Counted from the stretch's first letter, positions 1 through 8,824 are shown. The stretch: DNA of 64,000 nt from HKST-UBA178 sp965223815 (GCA_965223815.1 OZ245019.1:1674001-1738000), one strand, 5' to 3'. The notes: generated by a model not told the origin, from the letters alone. Numbers and translations are program-made.

Positions 1-861
1 ATTTCGAAATTTGGAGGCCATGAGTCCAGCGACTGCTGCATCCAGATCAGCGTCATCGAAGACGATAAAAGGCGCGTTGCCGCCCAGTTCGAGGGAAACC
101 TTCTTGACCGTGTCTGCGCATTGGCGCATCAGCAGTTTGCCCACAGGCGTTGAACCGGTAAAGGAGAGCTTGCGAACCCGACTGTCTTGGCATAGAACTT
201 GACCCACTGCGGCGGAGTCGGTCGTTGTGACCACGTTAAACACACCGGAGGGAATGCCTGCTTGCGCAGCTAGATCTGCCAACGCCAGGGCGGAAAGCGG
301 GGTATCCTCACTGGGCTTCACCACTACGGTGCACCCGGCAGCCAGTGCAGGGGCCACTTTACGGGTAATCATTGCTATGGGGAAGTTCCAAGGAGTAATT
401 GCCCCCACCACGCCGATAGGCTGCTTAATTGTGAGGATTCGCCTGTCGGTTCCGGGTGCGGGGATCACGTCACCGTATATTCGCTTGGCTTCTTCAGCGA
501 ACCACTCGATAAACGAGGCTCCATAGATTACCTCCCCTCTGGCTTCGGCTAGCGGTTTGCCCTGTTCAGCGGTCATGATTCGAGCGAGGTCCTCCTGATG
601 TGCGAGAATCAGCTCGAACCAGCGCCGCAGAAGGGACGCACGCTCTTTGGCCGTCAGACTGCTCCATGATTCTAAAGCGCTTGCGGCTTTGTCAATTGCA
701 AACAGGGTTTCACCGGGGCCCATATCCGGGACCTCGGCGATCCGTTGAAGACTACTGGGATTGATCACGGGAAATTCACTACCGTTGTCCGCAGCGCTCC
801 ATTGTCCACCGATATAAGCCTGCTGACGAAACAGAGTAGGGGTATTTAGATCCAGAGACAT
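1..861 (-). CDS. gabD: NAD(P)-dependent succinate-semialdehyde dehydrogenase, N-terminal part (cut by window edge)
   Basis: Aldehyde dehydrogenase superfamily enzyme that would oxidise succinate semialdehyde to succinate in the GABA shunt or a related route, in the cytoplasm. The gene runs off the left edge, so only about 287 of the usual 480-490 residues are visible. Translation from the ATG whose complement lies at 859-861 gives a start MSLDLNTPTL and then family motifs: TPWNFPIAMI, KPSEDTPLSA, FTGSTPVGK and the catalytic-Glu motif LELGGNAPF. The nucleophilic Cys lies beyond the edge. The AEQGKPLAEA and KPSEDTP stretches resemble GabD more than other aldehyde dehydrogenases, but substrate is inferred by family resemblance only. 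It is divergent from the LysR regulator at 995 and is probably controlled by it. Confidence 0.88.
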   Translation of the reverse strand, partial: MSLDLNTPTLFRQQAYIGGQWSAADNGSEFPVINPSSLQRIAEVPDMGPGETLFAIDKAASALESWSSLTAKERASLLRRWFELILAHQEDLARIMTAEQGKPLAEARGEVIYGASFIEWFAEEAKRIYGDVIPAPGTDRRILTIKQPIGVVGAITPWNFPIAMITRKVAPALAAGCTVVVKPSEDTPLSALALADLAAQAGIPSGVFNVVTTTDSAAVGQVLCQDSRVRKLSFTGSTPVGKLLMRQCADTVKKVSLELGGNAPFIVFDDADLDAAVAGLMASKFRN

Positions 862-994
862 GAGGTCACTCCACTGGGTTTATTTGTCGACTCTTGGAGC
901 CTTTCAGTGGATGGTAATTCGAAGCTCTATGTGTGATAAATACCAATCATTCAGAGTTTAGGTTGATAGCTGTAAAACTTATGCAGATAAGCAA
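862..994. promoter_or_regulatory. divergent promoter region with candidate LysR dyad
   Basis: The 133-bp gap between the divergent dehydrogenase and LysR genes must hold both promoters. A short dyad, TGAT-N8-ATCA at 934-949, lies about 45 bp upstream of the LysR start and could be part of a LysR-type operator. This is a weak pattern match; no experimental boundary can be seen. Confidence 0.3.
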
Positions 995-1927
995 ATGAAA
1001 AAAGAGTTGACGATCAAGCTCGGCCAAGTGGCTGATTATGAGATCAGACTGTTGAGAGTATTCAACGCGGTAGTGGAGTGTGGAGGGTTCGCTGCTGCCG
1101 CGACGGAATTGAATATCGGCCGCTCCACTATCAGCGTACATGTTGCCAATCTCGAGCAGCGTCTGAATCTTAAACTTTGTGTTCGCGGACGTGGTGGTTT
1201 CTCTCTGACAGAGGAGGGGGTCGTTGTACACGAGTTGATGCAGGAGCTCTTCACCTCACTCGATAGCTTCCGGGCTGGTATCAATGCCTTGTACGCAGAG
1301 CTGACAGGAGAACTGAAGATACTTGCGAGCGATACCATTTGCCTGGACTCCCAGGCCATGATCCCGGAGGCGATAGCAGAGTTTTCGCACCATGCACCGG
1401 ATGTAAACGTACTGCTGGACGTTAAGGGTTTGACACAGATAGAACGAATGGTGATCAATAATAAGGCCGATATCGGCTTTATACCCTGTCATCGTGAGCT
1501 TGAGGGTTTGGACTATACACCACTCTACACGGACGACTTCCATCTGTACTGCAGCGTTAAGCATCCCCTATATGATTGCGTTGATAACAAGAAGCTAAAC
1601 CAGCGTATTCAAACCGACAAAACCGTGCATGCGGGAATTCAGACTCACGAGATTGTAGGGAAACAGCTTGCAGGCATGAACAAAGGGGCCATTTCTTACT
1701 TCTATGAGGCCAGGTTGGCCATGATATTGTCCGGTGCGTACATTGGATTCATGCCTGATAAGTACGTGGAGGAGTATGTCAAAGGTGGTGAGCTTAGAAT
1801 GCTGCTGCCCAAGAAAAAGCGCTTTCGTCTCGGAGTGACTGCCATTACCCGCAGCCACGGTAGGGGCAATCGTGCTCGTACCCTGTTCGTCGATATCGTT
1901 CGGAAGCTCCATGAAGCGGCAGGTTGA
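995..1927 (+). CDS. LysR-family transcriptional regulator
   Basis: DNA-binding regulator of the LysR family, 310 aa, the normal length. Residues about 16-75 form the winged helix-turn-helix (LLRVFNAVVECGGFAAAATE, then LNIGRSTISVHVANLEQRL). Residues about 100-300 form the periplasmic-binding-protein-like effector domain, with the usual motif ADIGFIPCHR. It is divergent from the succinate-semialdehyde dehydrogenase gene, the classic arrangement in which a LysR protein controls its neighbour and itself. The effector is unknown; a metabolite of the dehydrogenase pathway is a reasonable guess. The start MKKELTIKLG is preceded by a weak purine-rich stretch. Confidence 0.88.
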   Translation: MKKELTIKLGQVADYEIRLLRVFNAVVECGGFAAAATELNIGRSTISVHVANLEQRLNLKLCVRGRGGFSLTEEGVVVHELMQELFTSLDSFRAGINALYAELTGELKILASDTICLDSQAMIPEAIAEFSHHAPDVNVLLDVKGLTQIERMVINNKADIGFIPCHRELEGLDYTPLYTDDFHLYCSVKHPLYDCVDNKKLNQRIQTDKTVHAGIQTHEIVGKQLAGMNKGAISYFYEARLAMILSGAYIGFMPDKYVEEYVKGGELRMLLPKKKRFRLGVTAITRSHGRGNRARTLFVDIVRKLHEAAG

Positions 1928-2158
1928 TTCCTTATCCTATGACCAACCGGGAGTTGCTGTAAATCGAGCCCACAGGATCAATAATGATAGGGGTTGACCC
2001 TGGAAGCCTTCCATAGACATCGTGTACACAAAGCAGTAGTCGGTGGCGGGTAGAGCGAATGATTGCAATGGGGTAGTCTGGGTATTCATTTCCCGTTTAA
2101 AAAGGGATTATAGGCAACCTGGAAATCGGCCAATTACCCAACACTAAAGTTTTCCTGA

Positions 2159-2706
2159 TTACCGATAAACCTCAGTCAGTTCTAGCAGGCGATAAGGCAT
2201 AGGCGGTGTACGTAATGCGACATAGGCAAGGCGCTCAATCATGGATGCCAAGTCAAAGCGGCGGTTGAATCGATATTCGAACTCAGCGAGATAACGACGC
2301 ACACGCTTTTTACGAATCGCATGAAAGGTTCCCAGCGGAGTATTTTTTAACTTTCCCAAGCAGCGTATTGACCTACTTGAATGTGGAAAGCTGGGCGCTC
2401 TTCCTTCCCCCACCTGTTATTACAGAGACATGTGTGCAATTGGCCTGGTTCCCCGTCCTGAGGCAGAAGAGTCCATCGGAGCAAATGATACTGCCGGCTT
2501 GCAGGCTGTGATTGTCGTAAGCCTTCAATGTCCGCATCGCGAAAAACGCTAACACGACGCAGATGAATCTTCATGAGCCTGCCGTACTGCGTTGTCTCAA
2601 CGGCGGCTACGAAAGGGATTTTGTTACGCGAGCCTCGTCCCCGCTTGTCGGGCTTTTCACTATCGATTTCCTGTACTATCTCACTAGCAGCTTTTATATT
2701 TTTCAT
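2159..2706 (-). pseudogene. IS1595-family transposase remnant, frameshifted and 5'-truncated
   Basis: Degenerate transposase read leftwards in three successive frames. The first piece carries KRGRGSRNKIPFVAAVETTQ and FRDADIEGLRQ, the second ICSDGLFCLR and VSVITGGG, and the third KLKNTPLGTFHAIRKKRV then YLAEFEYRFNRRFDLASM. These are in the order expected for the DDE half of IS1595-type (ISXO2-like) transposases. At least two frameshifts separate them, and the expected IDxAYLGGE motif is reduced to EIDSEKP. The N-terminal half is missing. The IS4-family element at 2707-4039 later inserted at its upstream edge, and joining the two sides of that element does not restore the missing N-terminus, so the truncation is older. 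Confidence 0.75.
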
Positions 2707-2723
2707 CACTAGTGTCCGGAAAA
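2698..2723. repeat. left target duplication and terminal inverted repeat of the IS4-family element
   Basis: The 9-bp direct repeat ATTTTTCAT at 2698-2706 is followed by the 17-bp inverted repeat CACTAGTGTCCGGAAAA at 2707-2723. Both have exact partners at the right end. A perfect 9-bp duplication points to a fairly recent simple insertion. Confidence 0.9.
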
Positions 2724-4039
2724 ACCAGACTCACTTATCCATAACTCACTGTCAGTAAAACGATAATATGCCTTTTTTACCTGTCACCGACTTGAACCGG
2801 TTCCCAGCCCTGAGTCAGGCTTTAGCCCGATATCCCGGGTTGGAGCGATCAGTCGATGTACACAGGCAAACTTGTTTTTGCGCAGGCGATGGATCATCTG
2901 CCTATGCATACCTTCCGACGTTGCATTCAACGCTACGACGGCAACCGACACGTAAAAAGATTCAGTTGCCAGGACCAGTATCGTTGCATGGCATTTGCAC
3001 AGCTTACCTATCGAGACAGCCTACGCGATATCGAAGCCTGCCTAAAAGCCCAGAGCAACAAGCTCTACCATATGGGCATTCGCTCCAAAGTGTCCCGCAG
3101 CACTCTGGCCGACGCCAACGAAAAACGCGATTGGCGCATCTATGCCGATTTCGCTCAGTCACTGATTCAAACAGCTCGGCGACTTTACACAGACGAAAAC
3201 CTTGGGCTCGAACTCGACAACACGATCTACGCGCTCGACGCCACTACAATCAATCTCTGCCTCTCTGTTTTTCCATGGGCACATTTCCGGCAGACCAAAG
3301 CAGCAATCAAACTGCATACACTGCTCGACCTGCGTGGCAATATCCCATCGTTTATCCATATCTCCGATGGCAAGCTCCACGACGTCAACGTACTCGACCT
3401 GCTTTTGCCAGAGCCTGGTGCATTCTATGTCATGGACCGAGGCTATCTAGACTTCGAACGGCTGTATCATTTGGAGCAAGACTCCGCCTTCTTCGTCATT
3501 CGCGCAAAGTCCAATCTTCAGTGCCGCCGAATCTATTCGCACGTAGTAGACAAGACTTCCGGCCTACGTTGCGACCAGACAGTAGTGCTCACCGGTTTCT
3601 ATACCGCTCAGCACTATCCCGACAAACTTCGCCGGATCAAGTATTACGATGCCCAAACCGAAAAGCAGTTTGTCTTCCTGACCAACAACTTCAGCCTGCC
3701 GGCATTGACAATCACAGAACTCTATCGGTACCGCTGGCAGGTGGAACTGTTTTTCAAATGGATAAAACAGCACCTACGCATCAAATCGTTTTTCGGTACC
3801 TCGGAAAACGCCGTCAAGACCCAGGTCTGGATCGCCGTATCCGTATATGTACTCGTCGCTATCATCAAAAAGCGACTCAATATCAAAGCCAGCCTCTATT
3901 CAGTTCTACAGATTTTGAGCCTGACTGTTTTCGAAACAACTCCTATGAATCAGTTGCTTACCGGATGTGAACAGAACATGAAAAACCACGAATCAAATAA
4001 CCAACTGAATCTATTCGATTAATTTTCCGGACACTAGTG
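2707..4039 (+). mobile_element. complete IS4-family insertion sequence, 1333 bp
   Basis: Bounded by perfect 17-bp inverted repeats (2707-2723 and 4023-4039) and flanked by 9-bp direct repeats. It carries a single intact transposase gene. The outermost 8 bp of each end, CACTAGTG, are themselves palindromic. The element sits at the edge of an older IS1595-type remnant, giving a nested insertion. Confidence 0.92.
2856..4022 (+). CDS. IS4-family DDE transposase
   Basis: Cut-and-paste transposase of the IS4 family, 388 aa and apparently full length. The DDE catalytic residues are visible in order: first Asp in YALDATTINL, second Asp in FYVMDRGYLDF, and the Glu in the family signature YRYRWQVELFFKWIKQ (the Y-x2-R-x3-E-x6-K pattern). 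The N-terminal domain includes AFAQLTYRDSLRDIEACL and SRSTLADANEKRDW, typical of the group. The start MYTGKLVFAQ matches where relatives begin. The stop lies 17 bp inside the right terminus. No frameshift or internal stop is seen, so it may be active. Confidence 0.93.
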   Translation: MYTGKLVFAQAMDHLPMHTFRRCIQRYDGNRHVKRFSCQDQYRCMAFAQLTYRDSLRDIEACLKAQSNKLYHMGIRSKVSRSTLADANEKRDWRIYADFAQSLIQTARRLYTDENLGLELDNTIYALDATTINLCLSVFPWAHFRQTKAAIKLHTLLDLRGNIPSFIHISDGKLHDVNVLDLLLPEPGAFYVMDRGYLDFERLYHLEQDSAFFVIRAKSNLQCRRIYSHVVDKTSGLRCDQTVVLTGFYTAQHYPDKLRRIKYYDAQTEKQFVFLTNNFSLPALTITELYRYRWQVELFFKWIKQHLRIKSFFGTSENAVKTQVWIAVSVYVLVAIIKKRLNIKASLYSVLQILSLTVFETTPMNQLLTGCEQNMKNHESNNQLNLFD

Positions 4040-4048
4040 ATTTTTCAT
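4023..4048. repeat. right terminal inverted repeat and target duplication of the IS4-family element
   Basis: TTTTCCGGACACTAGTG at 4023-4039 is the exact reverse complement of the left end. It is followed by the second 9-bp copy ATTTTTCAT at 4040-4048. Confidence 0.9.
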
Positions 4049-4164
4049 ATCGGATCAATATATCTTGGGTTTCTGAGTAGCTCTAGAGAAATATGCTTGT
4101 CATTGATAATCGGTGCTAATATTTCTATTCTTAATCTCCCGTTGAGCTTAGAGCCATTTATTTT

Positions 4165-4713
4165 ATGGATCCTGCGAGCCGATATGGTCCGGAAGTTCTG
4201 CTGATCTTTGTTGGATCAAGTAGTGATGCCGAAGAATGTGCCGGTGCCGTTGTCGCATTGGAAAATGAACTTCAGTCACAGCTCGATGTGGCACGACGAT
4301 TGAATTCAGATATTCCTTATACTCGACTCAAAGTCTGGTGCTGGATTAACGATCTTGCCCCGGCAGTGGGAGGACAAGCATCGCTTGTCACACCAGAATT
4401 GGATCGGGCAGATATTGCTGTTTTTGTTTTTAAGGAGCGTGTGGGTAAGGGGACTTGGGAGGAGCTGACCTATATTCGTAAACAGCGACCGACGATTCCC
4501 ACACTAGTGTTTTTCCCCGAGCAACCTCCAGACTTGGACAAGATTTGTGAATTACAGTTCGCGGAGGAGTGGGTGGAGATGCTGAAGAAAAAGGCAGATC
4601 TTACTACCAATTGGATGGATCCACTCACGAACTGTGTCTCGCCGCTTCCAAACTATAAGGACAGGGCACACTTAGGGCCTGTTAACACTAATTTTGATAA
4701 AATCATCGGATGA
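4165..4713 (+). pseudogene. 5' fragment of an IS-interrupted STAND NTPase gene (TIR/DUF4062-like effector domain)
   Basis: Residues 1-170 are the N-terminal domain of the protein whose remainder lies at 5485-7935. The fold-like pattern is a TIR/DUF4062 type: LLIFVGSSSDAEE at the start, then LDRADIAVFVFKERVGKGTWEEL, then TLVFFPE. The IS5-family element inserted at 4674/4675, so the last residues and the stop at 4713 come from the element. Removing the element and one TA copy joins the Leu codon TTA (4672-4674) in frame to GAA GAA CTG at 5485, giving KDRAHL-EELVRERL, a smooth continuous protein of about 987 aa. Such proteins are known in bacterial immunity as NLR-like sensors. The exact class of the N-terminal domain is uncertain. 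Confidence 0.7.
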
Positions 4714-5482
4714 AAATCACATCCGAAGAATTCAAACTCATCAAAGAATTGCTGCCAAAACAAAGGGGTAATGTCACCGTATCGAACCTGCACGTGCTTA
4801 ACGCAGTTTTGTATGTAGCGGAACAAGGCTGCAAATGGCGGGCGTTACCGAAGAAATTCGGCAACTGGCACACGATTTATACGCGAATGAACCGATGGGC
4901 CAAGCAAGGTGTTTTGGATGATGTCTTCTCGGAGCTGCAAGCCAACGACATCATCAACATTCAGGTTGAGCATGTTTCAGTAGACAGCACCGCCATGAAA
5001 GTGCATCCAGACGGTACGGGCGCGTTAAAAAAAACGGCCCGCAAGCGATCGGTAAATCGCGAGCCGGATGGACAACTAAGATTCATATGGTAGCGGCGAA
5101 TGAAAGGACCGCGGTTACGTTCTCGCTGTCGCCCGGTCAGGCGGGCGATGCGCCGGAAGGCAGAAAACTATTGAAATCCCTTGAGAATCAAGGTTGGGAA
5201 GGAACTCACGTGATCATGGACCGAGCCTACGAAGGCGACGAGACACTACAGTTGGTGCTGGACCTGGAAATGATTCCGGTAGTGCCTCCCAAGAGCAACC
5301 GTCTGACAAAATGGGACTATGACAAAGCGTTGTACAAAAAGCGCAATGAGGTCGAACGCCTCTTTCGACGGCTAAAAGGTTTTCGCCGAATCTTTTCCCG
5401 TTTCGATAAGTTGGATGTTGTCTTCTTGTTCTTTATTAACTTCGCGTTGATTACCGATACGCTGATTAGTGTTAACAGGCCC
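4675..5482 (+). mobile_element. IS5-family (IS427-group-like) insertion sequence, 808 bp
   Basis: Ends are perfect 18-bp inverted repeats, GGGCCTGTTAACACTAAT and its complement, flanked by a 2-bp TA duplication (4673-4674 and 5483-5484). The element encodes a DDE transposase in two overlapping frames. It interrupts the STAND NTPase gene in the same orientation. The stop codon of the second transposase frame (TAG, 5483-5485) is supplied by the target site. Confidence 0.92.
4710..5093 (+). CDS. IS5-family transposase, first frame (OrfA)
   Basis: First 127 residues of the IS transposase, starting MKITSEEFKL. It contains the N-terminal helix-turn-helix-like region (GCKWRALPKKFGNWHTIYTR) and the first catalytic Asp in VSVDSTAMKVHPDG. 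After an A8 tract at 5027-5034 the frame runs to a stop at 5093 in a non-homologous tail. The family sequence (NGPQAIGKSRAGWTTKIH) continues in the -1 frame. Frame switching at the A8 tract, either ribosomal -1 shifting or transcript slippage, would fuse it to the second frame, as is known for this group of IS5 elements. Confidence 0.85.
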   Translation: MKITSEEFKLIKELLPKQRGNVTVSNLHVLNAVLYVAEQGCKWRALPKKFGNWHTIYTRMNRWAKQGVLDDVFSELQANDIINIQVEHVSVDSTAMKVHPDGTGALKKTARKRSVNREPDGQLRFIW

Positions 5483-5485
5483 TAG
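5087..5485 (+). CDS. IS5-family transposase, second frame (OrfB)
   Basis: Catalytic C-terminal part, 132 aa counted from MVAANERTAV, but expected to be made as a fusion with the first frame. It carries the second catalytic Asp in HVIMDRAYEGDETL and the Glu in YKKRNEVERLFRRLKGFRRI. The open frame extends upstream past the A8 tract, so no independent start is needed. The stop TAG is formed by the TA target duplication and the next G. No inactivating lesion is visible. Confidence 0.85.
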   Translation: MVAANERTAVTFSLSPGQAGDAPEGRKLLKSLENQGWEGTHVIMDRAYEGDETLQLVLDLEMIPVVPPKSNRLTKWDYDKALYKKRNEVERLFRRLKGFRRIFSRFDKLDVVFLFFINFALITDTLISVNRP

Positions 5486-5493
5486 AAGAACTG

Positions 5494-7935
5494 GTGCGAG
5501 AACGATTGAATGCTGCTTTGGTAGACCGATTGACTGCGTTGACGAGAGCAACAGCACCCAATGTAGGAAGTACCACACTTCGATGGATGCCCTCGGAATT
5601 GAATTCGCTGCAACCGGCGCCGCACTTCGAAGGACGCAGTAACTTGCTCTCTGAACTCTGTGGTTGGGTGTCATCAAGAGATGATCCGGTGCGAGTTGTG
5701 GGGTTGGTAGCCGCTGGGGGCACCGGAAAGACCGCGCTAATTGAGCGGGTTGTTAGTTCATTTGATAAGTTCCGTGATGCAGGGACATTTATTTGGTCCT
5801 TCTATGAGGATCCACAGACAGATTCATTTCTACGCTCCGCGTGCGACTATTTCCGACTTACACATAGAGATGGTGGTGGCTTGCTTGAACATCTTCAAAG
5901 AGGCCTAGGTAGCGATGGACCAGCGCATCTGTTTGTTCTTGATGGTCTCGAAGTTATGCAAGCAAGCGGTGTGGGTGGCGAGATTCGCGGCGCTTTGGAG
6001 GATCCGTTGTTGAAACGTTTTCTCCGTTGGCTTGCATCTGGAAGAGGCACCAACGCTAAGGCCCTGGTTACCACAAGATTCCCCCTGGTCGACCTTAAGG
6101 ATTGGGAGAAGAACAGAGGATATCGTGCAATAGAATTAGGTGACTTAGAGGCGACTGCAGCACGAGCTGTATTGCGTAATTGGGGCGTTAAAGGCGATGA
6201 CCGGAAGTTGAATAATTTGATCGATCGTGTTCACGGCCACGCCCTCACAGTCGATGTTTTAGGATCTTATCTTAGTACTTTTCACGGGGGCGACCCCTCT
6301 AAAGCACCTAGATTTGACCCAGTTTTTCTGGCGGATACTGACCCCAAAACGGCTAAGTTAGTGTCCATTTTGACAAGCTATGCGGAGAAATTATCAGCCC
6401 GGGAACGAGATCTCATCGCACGGTTATCAATATTTCCGAGAGGTATTAGCGTAGATAACCTTCAAAATATCGCCAATCGTGGTAGCGAGGTGGGTGGGAG
6501 CCTCAGCGGTTGCGACGACGACGATCTCAGAAAGCTGTTGCAACGCCTCGTACAACTCGGTCTGGTCTTCAGATACGAAACAGCGGTTGATGGTATGTTC
6601 AGTGCCCATCCTTTTCTCCGAACGCACTTTTCGAAGTTGCTCGGAAAGCATCCCACTGAATTTCACGCCGCATTGCGTGACATTTTTGCCCAAGGACTTC
6701 ACGAGCAGCCTCGTTCGAAACCTCAAGAGCCCAAAGAACTCGACCGCTACGAACGGCTTATCGAAATCACTCGGCTGGCTGGATGGTTACCGCGAGCCTT
6801 TGCCCTTTACAATAATGCTCTTGGGGGTTATCAGCGAATAATTGATTTAGGTGAATCCTCTCGCGGCTTACGAATTGTATCTTCGTTTTCCGAAACGGGT
6901 AATCCCCGCGATATACCGATATTTAGGGGTATTGAGATATTGCTTCGCGACTGGGGAATATACTCCGAGGTTCTGGGGGATCTATACACTGCTCGCCGTA
7001 TAAACGAGTTGTTGGCAGGACTCAATGGAGAGAGTAACAAACTCAGAAAGGCTATCGAGTGTTGGCTCGCTCTTGCGCGCATATCCCAACTGTCGGGTGC
7101 TTGGCCTGAATCACGCAGGGCCGCTACTACCGCTTTGGAAATCGCACCCCGCTCCAAGACGGAATTTTATCGGGCTCGAGCTCACAGCTACCTAGGAACT
7201 GCCGCGGTTGCGACTGGAAGCCTGGAGGATGCGGTGTGGGAATTTGACGCTGCCGAACAACTGGAAACTGAGCCGCAGCTGGTGGGCCGTGCCGGTTTGG
7301 TACAGGCTGAAACCAGGCTACAGCAGGGCCAATCAATGGCTGCAGCGAAACAGACTGAAACGAATATCGTTTTTTTGGAAAACTCCAAGATTGGACACAG
7401 CGATCTGGTTGCCCGGTGCCATGCGCTGTTGGGACGCTGCGTACTACCTGCCAATATTTCAAAGGCACGAGAACACCTGGATAAAGCGTACGAGTATACA
7501 AACAAGGTTGGTAGCGTAGAGATTGAGCTTCGTTGTCGCCATCTTGCTGCTGAAATAGCACGATATGAAAAAAACTATCCCGCCGCTATCTCCGAAGCAA
7601 TTGAAGGTATACAACTTGCCGATTCTCACAAATTCGGAAGGTGGTCTGTCGATCTGCGCCTTGAACTGGCTCAATCCTTTGTTTCATCGAATCAAGAGAG
7701 TGGAGCACTTGAACCGGCAAATTGGGTGATAGAGAATTCGAGACGTCCTGAGTCTCAGTATATCTGGGGAGTTGCAGACGGCCTTCATCTTCTAGGCATG
7801 GCTCTAGCAAAGCATAATAGAGGGAGCCAAAGGGAATCTGCTCGAACTTTTCTGGTTCAAGCAATTGAAATACGCAAGAAGTTGCAGCACCCAAAGCTGG
7901 AAGAAACACTGTCTGCTTTTGATAAAATTAGATAA
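5494..7935 (+). CDS. STAND P-loop NTPase with C-terminal repeats, 3' part of IS-interrupted gene
   Basis: NLR-like signalling ATPase, 813 aa if started at the GTG at 5494; the original frame continues upstream through 5485 into the N-terminal fragment at 4165. Walker A is AAGGTGKTA (residues 73-81) and Walker B is HLFVLDGLE (about 145-153). The following winged-helix region includes LVTTRFPL and DRVHGHALTVDVLGSYL, as in STAND/NB-ARC proteins. The C-terminal half (about 430-813) is helical and alanine-rich with TPR-like pairs. Intact relatives couple ligand sensing to an N-terminal effector domain, often in phage defence (family knowledge). With the effector separated by the IS element, this copy is probably non-functional unless the IS excises. 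GTG has no strong ribosome site. Confidence 0.75.
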   Translation: MRERLNAALVDRLTALTRATAPNVGSTTLRWMPSELNSLQPAPHFEGRSNLLSELCGWVSSRDDPVRVVGLVAAGGTGKTALIERVVSSFDKFRDAGTFIWSFYEDPQTDSFLRSACDYFRLTHRDGGGLLEHLQRGLGSDGPAHLFVLDGLEVMQASGVGGEIRGALEDPLLKRFLRWLASGRGTNAKALVTTRFPLVDLKDWEKNRGYRAIELGDLEATAARAVLRNWGVKGDDRKLNNLIDRVHGHALTVDVLGSYLSTFHGGDPSKAPRFDPVFLADTDPKTAKLVSILTSYAEKLSARERDLIARLSIFPRGISVDNLQNIANRGSEVGGSLSGCDDDDLRKLLQRLVQLGLVFRYETAVDGMFSAHPFLRTHFSKLLGKHPTEFHAALRDIFAQGLHEQPRSKPQEPKELDRYERLIEITRLAGWLPRAFALYNNALGGYQRIIDLGESSRGLRIVSSFSETGNPRDIPIFRGIEILLRDWGIYSEVLGDLYTARRINELLAGLNGESNKLRKAIECWLALARISQLSGAWPESRRAATTALEIAPRSKTEFYRARAHSYLGTAAVATGSLEDAVWEFDAAEQLETEPQLVGRAGLVQAETRLQQGQSMAAAKQTETNIVFLENSKIGHSDLVARCHALLGRCVLPANISKAREHLDKAYEYTNKVGSVEIELRCRHLAAEIARYEKNYPAAISEAIEGIQLADSHKFGRWSVDLRLELAQSFVSSNQESGALEPANWVIENSRRPESQYIWGVADGLHLLGMALAKHNRGSQRESARTFLVQAIEIRKKLQHPKLEETLSAFDKIR

Positions 7936-8334
7936 ATACTCAACAAACAAACTCCTCAGGGCAACCTAGTTGATACAGCGCTTGCTGGCATTGAGCTTCG
8001 CTACCGTACTCTTCGAGAATGCCGTGCAATCCGAGATTTTCTTGAAACTAGACTATATTTTTCGGCATGATGGAAAACCTCCTGTATTGTGCCGATTCCA
8101 TTATGCAAACTCCACAGGCTCAGTAGCTGAGTCTCATCGGTAATCAGGAAGATACTAAACACTATCCTGGTATGCGAGGTCATATATGGCTGAGGACAAG
8201 AGTAAAAATATTTGGCCAATGCTGTGATCCAAGCGTCAAAACTTCCCGTATCGTCTCTTAGGTAAAAACAAAATGTACAGCAAAGCGTAATATGGCTACC
8301 TTGGGGAAGGTGGCCACAATATAGGAGATGGGAA
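7936..8334. other. intergenic region, nothing recognised
   Basis: About 400 bp downstream of the STAND gene. Open frames on either strand look like chance translations with no domain pattern. No terminator with a T tract is evident. Confidence 0.5.
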
Positions 8335-8469
8335 ATGAGCATCAAACTATCTAACGGTGAGACGATTGAGGTAGCACGAGTTGGACGATGGTTTCTCTAC
8401 GGCTTTGTAGGAGCATTGCTGGTCACAAATCTCAGGGGAATAGCGGGCATGGTCTACTCGGTCATTTGA
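8335..8469 (+). CDS. possible 44-aa membrane peptide
   Basis: Small open frame starting MSIKLSNGETIEVARVG and continuing with a hydrophobic stretch FLYGFVGALLVTNL. It has a good ribosome binding site (ATAGGAGATGGGAA just before the ATG) and one predicted membrane segment. It stands alone in a gap of nearly 900 bp. No family is recognised. The ribosome site and hydrophobic pattern favour a real gene, but length alone does not. Confidence 0.4.
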   Translation: MSIKLSNGETIEVARVGRWFLYGFVGALLVTNLRGIAGMVYSVI

Positions 8470-8671
8470 TTACCAAACCCAGCTTCTCAGAACTTAAGAG
8501 AGATTATTTGTGAATGGAATGTTACAGTGGGTTTCTGGCTATAATCGGCTGACGGCCGATGTAAATCGCGCCGGTTCTATCCGCTGAGTCAGTATCGACC
8601 GCTCACCTCTGTGAGCAGCGAAAGGGCATCAGTGTGGCCGGGGGTAATTGGCTCGCTTAACTACCTTGAAT

Positions 8672-8715
8672 TGGTATTACAACGAACCTGAGCTGTTTGA
8701 GCTCAGGCGATACCA
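8672..8715. other. strong hairpin in intergenic region
   Basis: A 7-bp perfect stem, CCTGAGC (8687-8693) with GCTCAGG (8701-8707), encloses the loop TGTTTGA. It is extended by an outer stem TGGTAT (8672-8677) with ATACCA (8710-8715). No long T tract follows, so it is not a canonical terminator. It could be part of a small RNA or a protein-binding dyad. Confidence 0.35.
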
Positions 8716-8824
8716 GTTGTGATCAAAACAATTTCAGTTTCATAGAACACGCAAATTGGAACATTCCAGTTTCTGTATAACCTAACTTTTGAGTACCGCA
8801 GCAATTGCTACGCCCCTTCCCAAG

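Noticed and set aside
8001..8345. 114-codon minus-strand frame in the 8-kb gap
   Set aside because: Conflicts with the better-supported small frame at 8335 and shows no features.
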